Counted from the stretch's first letter, positions 46,420 through 57,662 are shown. The stretch is 64,000 nucleotides of DNA from Dama dama (GCF_033118175.1 NC_083681.1:18618001-18682000); one strand, 5' to 3'. The notes: a model not told the origin generated them from the sequence alone. Translations and numbers: made by a program.

Positions 46420-49400
46420 CTAAATTCCATATATATGTGTTAGTATGCTGTAATGTTCTTTATCTTTCTGGCTTACTTCACTCTGTATAAGGGGCTCCAG
46501 CTTCTTCCATCTCATTAGGACTGGATCAAATGAATTCTTTTTAATGGCTGAGTAATATTCCATGGTGTATATGTACCACAGCTTCCTTATCCATTCATCT
46601 GCTGATGGGCATCTAGGTTGCTTCCATGTCCTGGCTATTATAAACAGTGCTGCGATGAACATTGGGGTGCACGTGTCTCTTTCAGATCTGGTTTCCTCAG
46701 TGTGTATGCCCAGAAGTGGGATTGCTGGGTCATATGGCAGTACTATTTCCAGTTTTTTAAGGAATCTCCACACTGTTTTCCATAGCGGCTGTACTAGTTT
46801 GCATTCCCACCAACAGTGTAAGAGGGTTCCCTTTTCTCCACACCCTCTCCAGCATTTATTGCTTGTAGACTTTTGGATAGCAGCCATCCTGACTGGCGTG
46901 TAATGGTACCTCATTGTGGTTTTGATTTGCATTTCTCTAATAATGAGTGATGTTGAGCATCTTTTCATGTATTTTTTAGCCATCTGTAAGTCTTCTTTTT
47001 TTTTTTTTTTTAATTTATTTATTTATTTATTTTTTCAGTGGGTTTTGTCATACATTGACATGAATCAGCAATATGTAAGTCTTCTTTGGAGAAATGTCTG
47101 TTTAGTTCTTTGGCCCATTTTTTGATTGGGTCATTTATTTTTCTGGAATTGAGCTGCAGGAGTTGCTTGTATATTTTTGAGATTAATACTTTGTCTGTTT
47201 CTTCATTTGCTATTATTTTCTCCCAATCTGAGGGCTGTCTTTTCACCTTACTTATAGTTTCCTTTGTAGTGCAAAAGCTTTTAAGTTTCATTAGGTCCCA
47301 TTTGTTTAGTTTTGCTTTTATTTCCAATATTCTGGGAGGTGGGTCATAGAGGATCTTGCTGTGATTTATGTCGGAGAGTGTTTTGCCTATGTTCTCCTCT
47401 AGGAGTTTTATAGTTTCTGGTCTTACATTTAGATCTTTAATCCATTTTGAGTTTATTTTTGTGTATGGTGTTAGAAAGTGTTCTAGTTTCATTCTTTTAC
47501 AAGTGGTTGACCAGTTTTCCCAGCACCACTTGTTAAAGAGGTTGTCTTTTTTCCATTGTATATCCTTGCCTCCTTTATCGAAGATAAGGTGACCATAGGT
47601 TCGTGGATTTATCTCTGGGCTTTCTATTCTGTTCCATTGATCTATATTTCTGTCTTTGTGCCAGTACCATACTGTCTTGATGACTGTGGCTTTGTAGTAG
47701 AGTCTGAAGTCAGGCAGGTTGATTCCTCCAGTTCCATTCTTCTTTCTCAAGATTACTTTGGCTATTCGAGGTTTTTTGTATTTCTATACAAATTGTGAAA
47801 TTCTTTGGTCTAGTTCTGTGAAAAATACCGTTGGTAGCTTGATAGGGATTGCATTGAATCTATAGACTGCTTTGGGTAGAATAGCCATTTTGACAATATT
47901 GATTCTTCCAATCCATGAACACGGTATGTTTCTCCATCTGTTTGTGTCCCCTTTGATTTCTTTCATCAGTGTTTTATAGTTTTCTATGTATAGGTCTTTT
48001 GTTTCTTTAGGTAGATATACTGCTAAGTATTTTATTCTTTTTGTTGCAATGGTGAATGGTATTGTTTCCTTAATTTCTCTTTCTGTTTTTTCATTGTTAG
48101 TATATAGGAATGCAAGGGATTTCTGTGTGTTAATTTTATATCCTGCAACTTTACTATATTCATTGATTAGCTCTAGTAATTTTCTGGTAGAGGCTTTAGG
48201 GTTTTCTATGTAGAGGATCATGTCATCTGCAAACAGTGAGAGTTTTACTTCTTCTTTTCCTATCTGGATTCCTTTTACTTCTTTTTCTGCTCTGATTGCT
48301 GTGGCCAAAACTTCCAACACTATGTTGAATAGTAGTGGTGAGAGTGGGCATCCTTGTCTTGTTCCTGATTTCAGGGGAAATGCTTTCAATTTTTCACCAT
48401 TGAGGGTGATGCTTGCTGTGGGTTTGTCATATATAGCTTTTATGATGTTGAGGTATGTTCCTTCTATTCCTGCTTTTTGGAGAGTTTTAATCATAAATGA
48501 GTGTTGAATTTTGTCAAAGGCTTTCTCTGCATCTATTGAGATAATCATATGGTTTTTATCTTTCAATTTGTTAATGTGGTGTATTACATTGATTGATTTG
48601 CGGATATTAAAGAGTCCTTGCATTCCTGGGATAAAGCCCACTTGGTCGTGGTGTATGATTTTTTTAATATGTTGTTGGATTCTGTTTGCTAGAATTTTGT
48701 TTAGGATTTTTGCATCTATGTTCATCAGTGATATTGGCCTGTAGTTTTCTTTTTTTGTGGCATCTTTGTCTGGTTTTGGAACTAGGGTGATGGTGGCCTC
48801 ATAGAATGAGTTTGGAAGTTTACCTTCTTCTGCAATTTTCTGGAAGAGTTTGAGTAAGATAGGTGTTAGCTCTTCTCTAAATTTTTGGTAGAATTCAGCT
48901 GTGAAGCCATCTGGTCCTGGGCTTTTGTTTGCTGGAAGATTTTTGACTACAGTTTTGATTTCCTTGCCTGGGATGGGTCTGTTAAGATCTTCTATTTCTT
49001 CCTGGTTCAGTTTTGGAAAGTTATACTTTTCCAAGAATTTGTCCATTTCATCCAAGTTGTCCATTTTATTGGCATAGAGCTGCTGGTAGTAGTCTCTTAT
49101 GATCCTTTGTATTTCAGTGTTGTCTGTTGTGATCTCTCCATTTTCATTTCTAATTTTGCTAATTTGGTTCTTCTCTCTTTGTTTCTTAATGAGTCTTGCT
49201 AATGGTTTGTCAATTTTGTTTATTTTTTCAAAAAACCAGCTTTTAGCTTTGTTGATTTTTGCTATGGTCTCTTTAGTTTCTATTGCATTTATTTCTGCCC
49301 TGATTTCTAAGATTTCTTTCCTTCTGCTAACCCTGGGGTTCTTCATTTCTTCCTTCTCTAATTGCTTTAGGTGTAGAGTTAGGTTATTTATTTGGTTTTT

Positions 49401-50327
49401 TTCTTCTTTCTTGATGTAAGCCTGTAATGCTATGAACCTTCCCCTTAGCACTGCTTTTACAGTGTCCCATAGGTTTTGGGTTGTTGTGTTTTCATTTTCA
49501 TTCGTTTCTATACATATTTTGATTTCTTTTTTGATTTCTTCTATGATTTGTTGGTTATTCAGAAGCATGTTATTTAGCCTCCATGTGTTTGAATTTTTAA
49601 CAATTTTTTTCCTGTAATTGAGATCTAATCTTACTGCACTGTGGTCAGAAAAGATGACTGGAATGATTTCAATTTTTTTGAATTTTCCAAGACTAGATTT
49701 ATGGTCCAGGATGTGATCTATTCTGGAGAAGGTTCCGTGTGCACTTGAGAAAAAGGTGAACTTGATTGTTTTGGGGTGAAATGTCCTATAGATATCAATT
49801 AGGTCTAGCTGGTCCATTGTGTCATTTAAGGTTTGTGTTTCCTTGTTAATTTTCTGTTTAGTTGATCTATCCATAGTTGTGAGTGGGGTATTAAAGTCTC
49901 CCACTATTATTGTTTTACTATTAATTTCCTCTTTCATACTCGTTAGTGTTTGCCGTATATATTGTGGTGCTCCTATGTTGGGTGCATATATATTTATAAT
50001 TGTTATATCTTCTTCTTGGATTGATCCTTTGATCATTATGTAGTGTCCTTCTTTGTCTGTTTTCACAGCCTTTATTTGAAAGTCTATTTTATCTGATATG
50101 AGTATTGTGACTCCTGCTTTCTTTTGGTCTCCGTTTGCATGAAATATTTTTTTCCAGCCCTTCACTTTTAGTCTGTATGTGTCTCTTGTTTTGAGGTGGG
50201 TCTCTTGTAGACAGCATATATAGGGGTCTTGTTTTTTTATCCATTCAGCCAATCTTTGTCTTTTGGTTGGGGCATTCAACCCATTTACATTTAAGGTAAT
50301 TATTGATAGGTGTGGTCCCGTTGCCAT
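46420..50327 (-). pseudogene. L1 ORF2 (endonuclease and reverse transcriptase), one nonsense codon plus an insertion
   Basis: ORF2p nicks the target and reverse-transcribes L1 RNA on it. The start at 50327 reads MATGPHLSIITLNVNGLNAP. Endonuclease landmarks: N15, E42 in QETHL, GDFNTPL (about residue 145) and S227-D228-H229. RT landmarks: PGPDGFTAEFYQ, DQVGFIPGMQG, RQGCPLSPLLFN and the catalytic F699-A-D-D702. The frame is open for 847 codons to a TAG at 47786-47784, where the other copies encode tryptophan (TGG), and continues in the same frame after it. An 89-bp gain (insert plus target duplicate, 46999-47087) shifts the frame before the cysteine-rich C-terminus (46983-46420, WRGCGEKGTLLHCWWECK). 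Without that gain the length would be 1272 residues, the normal size. As it stands it is inactive or truncated. Confidence 0.93.
46999..47073 (-). mobile_element. Extremely 5'-truncated L1 insertion inside ORF2
   Basis: Only the last about 35 bp of an L1 3' end (plus strand GGGTTTTGTCATACATTGAC and TGAATCAGC) plus an (AAAT)n/poly-A tail on its left. The flanking duplication at 46982-46998 and 47071-47087 is 17 bp with one mismatch (14 identical from TGTAAGTCTT). It is the youngest layer of the nest. Confidence 0.93.
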
Positions 50328-50378
50328 TTACTTTGTTGTTTTGGGTTCACGTTTATACAACCTTTCTGCATTTCCTGT

Positions 50379-51305
50379 CTAGAGAAGATCCTTTAGCATT
50401 TGTTGAAGAGCTGGTTTGGTGGTGCTGAATTCTCTCAGCTTTTGCTTATCTGTAAAGTTTTTGAATTCTCCTTCATATCTGAATGAGATCCTTGCTGGAT
50501 ACAGTAATCTAGGTTGTAGGTTATTCTCTTTCATTACTTTCAGAACGTCCTGCCATTCCCTTCTGGCCTGGAGGGTTTCTATTGATAGATCAGCTGTCAT
50601 CCTCATGGGAATCCCTTTGTGTGTTATTTGTTGTTTCTCCCTTGCTGCTTTTAAGATTTGTTCTTTGTGTTTGATCTTTGTCAATTTGATTAATATGTGT
50701 CTTGGGGTGTTTCACCTTGGGTTTATCCTGTTTGGGACTCTCTGGGTTTCTTGGACTTGGGTGGCTATTTCCTTCCCCATTTTAGGAAAGTTTTCAGCTA
50801 TTATCTCCTCGAGTATTTTCTCATGGCCTTTCTTTTGGTCTTCTTCTTCTGGGACTCCTATGATTTGAATGTTGGGGCATTTCACATTGTCCCAGAGGTC
50901 CCTGAGGTTGTCCTCATTTCTTTTGATCCTTTTTTCTTTTTTCCTCTCTGCTTCATTTATTTCCACTATTTTATCTTCTACCTCACTTATCCTATCTTCT
51001 GCCTCCGTTATTCTACTCTTGGTTCCCTCCAAAGTGTTTTTGATCTCATTCATTGCATTGTTCATTTTTAATTGACTCTTTTCTATTTCTTCTAGGTCTT
51101 TATTAAACATTTCTTGTATCTTTTCAATCTTTGTCTCCAGGCTATTTATCTGTAACTCCATTTTGTTTTCAAGATTTTGGATCATTTTTATTATCATTAT
51201 TCTAAATTCTTTTTCAGGTAGATTCCCTATCTCCTCCTCTTTTGTTTGACTTGGTGGGCATTTTTCATGTTCCTTTACCTGTTGGGTATTTCTTTGCCTT
51301 TTCAT
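50379..51305 (-). pseudogene. L1 ORF1 (ORF1p), single in-frame stop
   Basis: ORF1p trimerises by a coiled coil and binds L1 RNA. The start at 51305 reads MKRQRNTQQVKEHEKCPPSQ. Residues about 50-110 form a heptad-rich coiled coil (LENKMELQINSLETKIEKIQ and following), then the RNA-recognition domain (NIQIIGVPEEEDQ, about residues 150-160) and the C-terminal domain (QILKAAREKQQIT, ETLQARREWQ). Codon 198 is TGA (plus-strand TCA at 50712-50714), where the 6498 copy has CAA. The frame continues unchanged to 50379. It would total 308 residues. The stop separates the RNA-recognition and C-terminal domains, so the product would lack RNA-binding surface. Confidence 0.93.
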
Positions 51306-52159
51306 CTTGTTTAGATTGCTGTGTCTGGAGTGGGCTTTCTGTATTCTGGAGGTCTGTGGTTCCTTTTTATTGTGGAGGATTTATCCAGTGGGTGGGGTTA
51401 GACGATTGGCTTCTCAAGGTTTCCTGGTTAGGGAAGCTTGCGTCAGTGTTCTGGTGCGTGGAACTTGATTTCTTCTCTTTGGAGAGCAATGGAGTCCCCA
51501 GTAATGAGTTTTGAGATGGGTCTATGTGTTAGGTGTGACCTTGGGCAGCCTGTATGTTGACGTTCAGGGCTATGTTCCTGCGTTGCTGGAGAATTTGCGT
51601 GGTATGTCTTGTTCTAAAACTTATTGGCTCTTGGGTGGTGGTTGGTTTCAGTGTAGGTATGGAGGCTTTTGGACAGTCACTTATTACTTAAAGTTCCATG
51701 TAGTCAGGAGTTTTCTGGTGTTCTTAGGTTTTGGGCTTAAGTTTCCTGCCTCTGGATTTCAGTTTTATTCTTCCTGTAGTCTCAGGACTTCTCCAACTAT
51801 ACAGCACTGATAATAAAACTTCTAGGTTAATGGCGAAAAGATTCTCCCCCGTTAGGGACACCCAGAGAGGTTCACAGAGTTACATGAAGAGGAGAAAAGG
51901 GAGGAGGGAGATAGAGATGAGCAGGAGGAGAAAAAGGGGGACTCAAGAGGAGAGAGACAGATCTACGCAGCTGTCTGTTCCCAGAGTGTTCTCCGTATCT
52001 CAGACACCTACAAAGATTCACAGAATTGGATTGGGAAGAGAAGGGGAAAGGAGGAAATAGAGGTGTCCTGAGGTAGAAAACAGAGAGTCAAGATTGGGAG
52101 AGAATAATCTTTGGTTTAAAAATAGGGCTTCTCTTCCTTTTTTTTTTGTAAGGTTATAG

Positions 52160-52480
52160 TGTATTGAAAATGAAAATTAAGGAGTAGTAGCAGAGTACTA
52201 GAGGACTTTAAAAGAAATAAGAGAAAAAGAAAAATAGAAAAAAGAAGAGAAAAAGGAAAGGAAAAAAAAGAAGAAAAAAGAAAAAAAAAAGAAAGAAAAA
52301 AAATTTTTTTTTTTCCTAATTAAAAAAATCGTAAAAATCTATGAAAATGAAAGTGAAGGAGTAATGGGGGAGTAATAGGGAATTTTAAAGGAAAATAAAA
52401 GAGAAAAAATAAAAAATAAATTAAGAAAAAAAAATTTTGTTTTTTCTTCCTTAATTAGAAAAAAAAAAAGTAAAAATATA
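52160..52480 (-). repeat. Two-copy imperfect tandem unit in the L1 5' UTR
   Basis: About 52160-52335 and 52339-52480 repeat the order TGAAAATGAAA(A/G)T(T/G)AAGGAGTA, GA(C/A)TTTAAAAG, an A/G-rich tract, a T run and CCT(A)ATTA. Copies differ mainly in homopolymer lengths. Confidence 0.6.
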
Positions 52481-53593
52481 TCTAGGAATTTCTCTGGAGC
52501 TGTTGCGGTCAGTGTGGGTTCGGCTCAGTTTCAGATAGCTCCTCGTTCCAGCTTACACTTCTCGATATCTACAGGCCCCTTCCGGTGTAGTCCGTGTTTT
52601 CTACGGGGATTTTAATCTGTTGCACCAGTCCCTTCTGAAGAGGTTCCCTTTGTTTATTTGGCTTCTGTTTGCCGGTCTCTTCAGAGCCTCATTTCCGCCC
52701 TGACACAGGCGGGCGGAGGTGGACTCTTATTTAGGTAGCTGGTTCCGTCGCTCTGCGGGGAGGGCCTGGCACTGCCAGGAGGGGCTGGCGCTGCCGGGAG
52801 GGGCTGACGCTGCTTTCTCCGTCTGCGCTGCTCAGGCTCCCGGCTGTTCTATATGGAGCGCGCCCCGCGCTGCGAGAGGTTCCAGCCCTCGGATGTTCCA
52901 CAAAAGCGCGGAACGAAAAGCTGCGCCTGCTCTGTGTGCCTTCCCCGTCAGAGCAGTCCAGGCAGCGAGGGGCTTGATGGGCGCGCTATCCCCAGGTGTG
53001 GCGCACCCACTCCCTTCCGCGGACCCAGTCTCAGTTTCCGCTGGCGCCAGTCGGGTGCGCACGCCTTCTGCCCTCCGCGTCCCCAGCCCCAGTCCCCGCC
53101 CGCGCCGGTCGGGTGCCTGCGCCCTGTGTCTCGCCGCGACCTTCCCCTCCCCGCTGCCTCCTGCCTCCGGCGGGGCTGGGTCGGTCCGCAGCCTGCGAGC
53201 CCTTCTCTGGACTTTCTGGGTCCCTTTGTTCTGCAAACAGCTGGCAGTGTGTTTGGGCCGGTTAATTGTCTCTCTTTTGGTCTCCCACAGTTCAAGTTGG
53301 CAACTCACAGAAGCTCCCTCCGATTGTCCTCAGGGCACTCAGGCCCGGACCTTACCCCAAGCGATGCCGCCTAAGACTCCCTTCCCGGGACGGATCTCCG
53401 TCCTTAGCTCTTTTGTCTCACTTTTTATCTTTATATTTTGTCCTACCTCCTTTCAAAGACAATGGGCTGCTTTTCTAGGCGCCTGATGACCTCAGCTAGC
53501 GATCAGAAGTTGTATTGTGAAGTTTGTTCTGCATTCAGTTATTCTTTTGATGAATTTCTAGGAGAGAAAGTGGTCTCCCCGTCCTACTCCTCC

Positions 53594-53602
53594 GCCATCT
53601 TG
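53594..53602 (-). promoter_or_regulatory. YY1-like motif at L1 5' end
   Basis: The minus strand reads CAAGATGGC about 10 nt inside the element, the position at which YY1 directs accurate initiation in human L1. The same position is mutated to AAGATGAC in the L1 at 6498. Confidence 0.7.
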
Positions 53603-55079
53603 GCTCCTTACCCTCCAATGTCCTTTGCAGCACTACTTACAGTTGCTAGGACATGAAAGCAACTTAGATGTCCATGAACAGATGAATGGATAAAGAAATT
53701 GTACATATACACAATGGAATATTACTCAGCCATAAAAAGGAACACATTTGAATCAGTTCTAAGGAGGTGGATGAACCTAGAGCTTATTATACAGAGTGAA
53801 GTAAGTCTGAAATTGAAAGACAAATAGCATATATCAACACATATATATGCAATTTAGAAAGATAGTACTGATGATCTTACTTGCAGGGCAGCAAAGCAGA
53901 CATAAACATGAAGAACAGACTTACAGTCACAGAGGGGAGGGAAAAGATGGGATGACTTGAGAAAGTAACATTGAAACATACACATTACCATATGTAAAAT
54001 AGATAACCAGTGGGAATTTGCTGTGTGATGCAGGGAACCTAAAGCTGGTACTCTGTACTCTGTGACAACTTTGAGTGGTGGAATGGGGAGGAAGGCAGGA
54101 GGGCAGTTCAGGAGGAGGGGTATTTGTGTAAACCTATGGCTGATTCATGTTGATGTATGGCAGAAACAATCCCAATATTGTAAAAGTATTATCCTCAAAT
54201 TAAAAATAAAAATTTTTTAAAGTCATGATTTTTTTTTTTTTTTTTGGTTTCCCACTGCACACAAAATTTGTGTGCATTCTATTAAGTGTGTAATTACTAA
54301 GTGTGCAAAAGTATTATGTTTAAAAAAACAATATATATAGCTGAATTGTAAAATACTGCTAAAAAGTGCTAACCATCCAAACCTTCAACAAGTCTTAATC
54401 CTTTTGCAGATGGAGAGTCTTGCCTATTTAGCGCTGATGGCTGCCAACTGATTAGGGTGGCGTTGGCTGAAAGTTGAGGTAGCTATGACAGTTTCTTAAT
54501 ATAAGGCAACAATGAGGTTTGCTGCATCAGCTGACTCTTACTTTCATGAACAGTTTCTCTACAACTTGGAATGCTGTTTGATAGCATTTTACTCACAGTA
54601 GATCTTGTTTCAAAAAGACCCCTAAAAAAAGAATCAGTCTGTCCTTTGAAGATTTGAAGCCAGGCAATGACTTCTCCTCTTTAGCTATGAAAGTCCTAGC
54701 AGGCATCTATCTTCTTCCAGTAGAAGGCTCTTTCATCTACACTGAAAATCTGTTTAGAGGAACCACAGTATTAATTATCTTAGCTAGGTCCTTTAGATAA
54801 CTGTGCAGCTCCTATATATATCAGTACTTACTGATTCATCTTGCACTTTCATGTTATGGGGATGATGTTGTAACGTAAACCTCAGGAACAACCTCTGCCA
54901 ACTTCACACTTTTCTTCTGCAGCTTTCTGACCTATCTCTCAGCCTTCACAGAATGGAAAAGAGTAGGACCTTGCCCTGGCCTGGGCTTTGATTTAAGGGA
55001 ATGTTGTGACTAGTTCGATGTTCTATCCAGACCACCAACATTTTCTGCATATCAGCAATAATGCTGTTTCACTTTTTTT

Positions 55080-55560
55080 TTTTAATCACTCATGTGTTCA
55101 CTGGTGTAGTACTTATAATTTCCTTCAAGAACTTTTCCTTCGTATTCACAGCTTAGCTACATGGCACAAGAAGCCTAGTTTCCTTTCCTGCTTTCAACAT
55201 GCTTTCCTCACTAAGCTCAGTCATTTCTAGCTTTTGATTTAAAGTGAGAGACACGTGACTCTTCCTTTCACTTGAACACTTAGAGGCCACTGCAGAGTTA
55301 TTAATAGGCCAAATTTCAATATTGTGTCTCAGGGAATAGTGAGGCTGAGGGAGAGGGACAAGGGAATGGCTGGTTGGTGAAAGAGTCAAAACACTCACAA
55401 CATTTACCCAATTACCTGTCTTATATGGGCACAGTTTGTGGCTCCTGAAAAATTCTAATAGTAATACCAAAGATGACTGATCACAGATCACCATGACAAA
55501 TATATAATAATGAAAAAGTGTGAAATATTGCAAGAATTACCAAAATGTGACACAGTCATG
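55080..55560 (-). pseudogene. Tigger1 transposase N-terminal remnant
   Basis: Pogo/CENP-B-like transposase. The minus-strand ORF (55533-55153) contains KCSSERKSHVSLTLNQKLEM and ELSEESMLKAGK, the DNA-binding helix-turn-helix start of Tigger1 transposase. Further pieces lie to the left in broken frames and the catalytic DDE domain is mostly deleted. Inactive. Confidence 0.8.
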
Positions 55561-55685
55561 AAGCGAGCAAATGTTGTTGGAAAAAATGGTGCTGACAGAC
55601 TTCCTCAATTCAGGGTTTCCACAAAACTTCAATTTGTAAAAATAGTGCTTATCAGCAAAACACAGTTAAACGAGGTATGTCCGTA

Positions 55686-55945
55686 CACTTAACCCAACAA
55701 CTCGCCAAAGAAAATGAACTTTTACAGGAATGGCTCTAGATATGTGTCAGGGGTAAGGGTATATTTCCTTAAACAGTTGCAATCAATCTTATCAACAACT
55801 GCAATTTCTGGAAAAATATTAATAAGATGGGAGTAGGATGGGGAGACAGGGGGCAGGGGAATGCGTAGGAGTTGGTGATGGTGATGATGGTGGTGACAGC
55901 GGTGTGTGTGTCTGTGCGTTCATGTAAAGGTGATGCACTGGACTG
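55686..55945. other. Spacer with GATGGTG / GT-rich simple sequence
   Basis: Non-repeat DNA with a GATGATGGTGGTGACAGC and GTGTGTGTGTCTGTG run (about 55875-55920). Confidence 0.6.
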
Positions 55946-56154
55946 TGAATTGGGTGTGAAAATGAGAGTGTTAGTTGTTCAGTCAGGTCTGACTCTTTGC
56001 AGCCCTATAGACTGTAGCCTGCCAGGCTCCTCTGTCCATGGAATTCTCCAGGCAAGAATACTGGAGTGGTTTGCCATGCCTTTCTCCAGGGTATTTGCCT
56101 GACCCAGGGATCAAACCCGGGTCTCCTGCACTGCAGGCAGATTCTTTGCCGTCA
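55946..56154 (-). mobile_element. Bov-tA SINE
   Basis: AGTGTTAGTTGTTCAGTCAG through GGCAGATTCTTTGCCGTC. A 14-bp duplication with one mismatch (GATGCACTGG(A/T)CTG) lies at 55932-55945 and 56155-56168, followed by a stray repeat of its GTCTCCTGCACCGCAGG block. Confidence 0.88.
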
Positions 56155-56189
56155 GATGCACTGGTCTGGTCTCCTGCACCGCAGGTATA

Positions 56190-57425
56190 TGCACTGAACA
56201 TAAGGTCCACAAGGCCAAAGTCAGAATATGAATCTGAAAGAATGTGAAACACTCAGGCAAAAATGGGAAAGCACCATCAACAACAGAAGGAAAGCAACTT
56301 CTGAGGTCATGGAAAGTGGGACTCCAGGATCCTGTTATTGAACTGCAAATCCTCTACATCTCACTTGGTGTGTAGAGTCCAGCCTCCTCACTAGGCAAGC
56401 TATGAAGAATAACTGATTGAATGATGATTATTGGGGTACGATCTGCATGCTTGTTATGGTAGTTGGAACGAATAATTATTCAAATGGCCTATGTTTTTTA
56501 TTGATATCATTTCTCTTCCCAATTTTCTTTTCTAAAGTGTCTGCACTTTAAAATTGCTAAAAGAGGGCAATGTTTAAACCAAGAATAAAGTGCAGGAAGA
56601 AACTTTGGGACAAAAAATTCTACAGGTAAAATTTTGCTACAGAGGCTTTATTCCTCTGATATACCACATATATATTGTGAGATTTTTCAAAACACCCTTT
56701 ATAAAAATACTATTGAAGAACTGCATGCCTAGCATTACCCAATTTCCTCATAAATCTCTTGCCTTTTAATAAGCTAAGTGGATATCTGCTGAATTTCTCT
56801 GATTTATTGGTCTCTTTTGAGGGCTGAAGATGTGTCCAGATACTAAGTGATTAAATGTGGATGAAAATGATACATCACCATAATAATGACAGAAAAAAGA
56901 ATCGTGACTAGGCATACAGAAGACCTCACAGAAATGCATGTTGACAGCTTCTTAAAAGGGCAGGCTCCAGAGCCACATAGAAAACTGCACCATCAAGCTA
57001 GTTTTTAGAGGAAAATCTCTCTGGTTCCTCCCATTTGAGATGCATTCACATTCACTGGCTCAGCAGTTCCACAGGAACCACACACAGCCCCCTCAGAATT
57101 CCCTATTTCAAGTAGTAAGAATTTCAGTGAAACTGAAAGGAAACTGTTTTCACTTTAGCCACCAAAATATGTGACCCATGAAGGATATTTCAACTTTTCT
57201 GAGATGTGCATTCTTCAACTGTTAATCAAAGGCAATCCTTGCTGAGGACAGACATCAAGATCCTTTTAAAACACTTTGATTTAACAGAACATGATGGCGT
57301 GCTACAAAAGATTGTTTAATGTCACAGGTCTTTTTTCTAATCGGTAAAGCGCCACCTGTTGGAAATACTGATATTACATCCTAATACTCTGAAACACATC
57401 AGAAAGGTAAGAAATGTTAAGTGCT
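56190..57425. other. Unassigned spacer
   Basis: About 1.2 kb without a recognised gene, RNA or repeat. Confidence 0.45.
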
Positions 57426-57436
57426 CATCCACAAAA

Positions 57437-57651
57437 GGGACTTCCCAGGTGGTTTAGTGGGTGAAGAATCTGCCTGCAGAAGAGCAGGAAACTCGGGTTT
57501 GAAACCTGGATCGGGAAGATCCCCTGGAGAAGGTCATGGCAACCCACTCCAGTATTCTTGCCTGGAGAATCCCATGGACAGAGGAGCCTGGCGGGCTACA
57601 GTCTATTGGGTTGCAAAGAGTCAGACACGACTGACGTGACTGAGCACAGCA
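57437..57651 (+). mobile_element. Bov-tA SINE
   Basis: GGGACTTCCCAGGTGGTTTA, GGTTTGAAACCTGGATCGGG and the Bov-A body. CATCCA(C)AAA-type duplicates lie at 57426-57436 and 57652-57662. Confidence 0.92.
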
Positions 57652-57662
57652 CATCCAAACAA

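Larger units (their letters stand above)
46158..53612 (-). mobile_element. Young full-length L1 LINE (L1-BT type)
   Basis: A 7.45-kb element read right to left. It has a 5' end with AAGGAGCCAAGATGGCGGAG at 53608, a 2.3-kb 5' UTR with a CpG-rich part (about 52700-53400), ORF1 (51305-50379), a 51-bp spacer, ORF2 (50327-46420), a 260-bp 3' UTR and a 15-A tail (T run 46156-46170). A 13-bp duplication with one mismatch (CTCCAATGT(T/C)CTT) lies at 46145-46157 and 53613-53625. It is the least decayed LINE here: apart from one small nested insertion the two genes have no frameshifts. Confidence 0.95.
51306..53612 (-). promoter_or_regulatory. L1 5' UTR / internal promoter region
   Basis: L1 transcription starts from an internal promoter in the 5' UTR. 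Here the distal half (about 52700-53420) is strikingly GC- and CpG-rich against an A/T-rich surrounding. The middle (52140-52480) is purine/A-rich and contains an approximate tandem duplication. The YY1-like site at the extreme 5' end is intact. Whether it is active in this copy is unknown. Confidence 0.75.
45846..54225 (+). mobile_element. Old L1 3' end inserted in Tigger1 (host of the young L1)
   Basis: The ORF2 C-terminal region begins near CCAGTCAGAATGGCCTACAA, contains an expanded (ACAAACAATAAAT)-like stretch (45860-45955), then GTTGGAGATGGTGTGGAGAA up to 46157. It resumes at 53613 with TTTGCAGCACTACTTACAGT and runs through the 3' UTR to CCTCAAATTAAAAATAAA (about 54215). The 3' UTR is of the same type as the L1 at 6498-13983. 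No clear target duplication in Tigger1. Confidence 0.85.
45763..55685 (-). mobile_element. Tigger1 (TcMar-Tigger) DNA transposon split by L1s
   Basis: The left end (45763-45845: GGCCTACCTTTGAGATATTA, CCACTGCAATAGAGCAAATA) and the right portion (54235-55685: GGTTTCCCACTGCACACAAA, ATGCTGTTTGATAGCATTTT, TTTGAAGCCAGGCAATGACT, ending AACGAGGTATGTCCGTA) are collinear with Tigger1. The transposase is on the minus strand. An internal deletion removes most of the central transposase. TA lies at both outer edges, the normal target. An 8.4-kb L1 complex sits in the gap. Confidence 0.85.

Noticed and set aside
48885..49419. Hydrophobic ORFs resembling membrane proteins on the plus strand
   Set aside because: They are the antisense of L1 ORF2; A-rich coding strands yield F/L/S-rich antisense frames. 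The same applies to 8525-9038, 9125-9592 and 50416-51075.
50697..50714. Frameshift splitting L1 ORF1
   Set aside because: Both ORF1 pieces start in the same frame (51305 and 50684 differ by a multiple of 3); the break is a single TGA codon.
52700..53420. CpG-rich island that could be a host gene promoter
   Set aside because: It lies wholly inside the 5' UTR of the minus-strand L1 between ORF1 and the L1 5' end, and is homologous in position to the GC-rich 5' UTR of the L1 at 6498.
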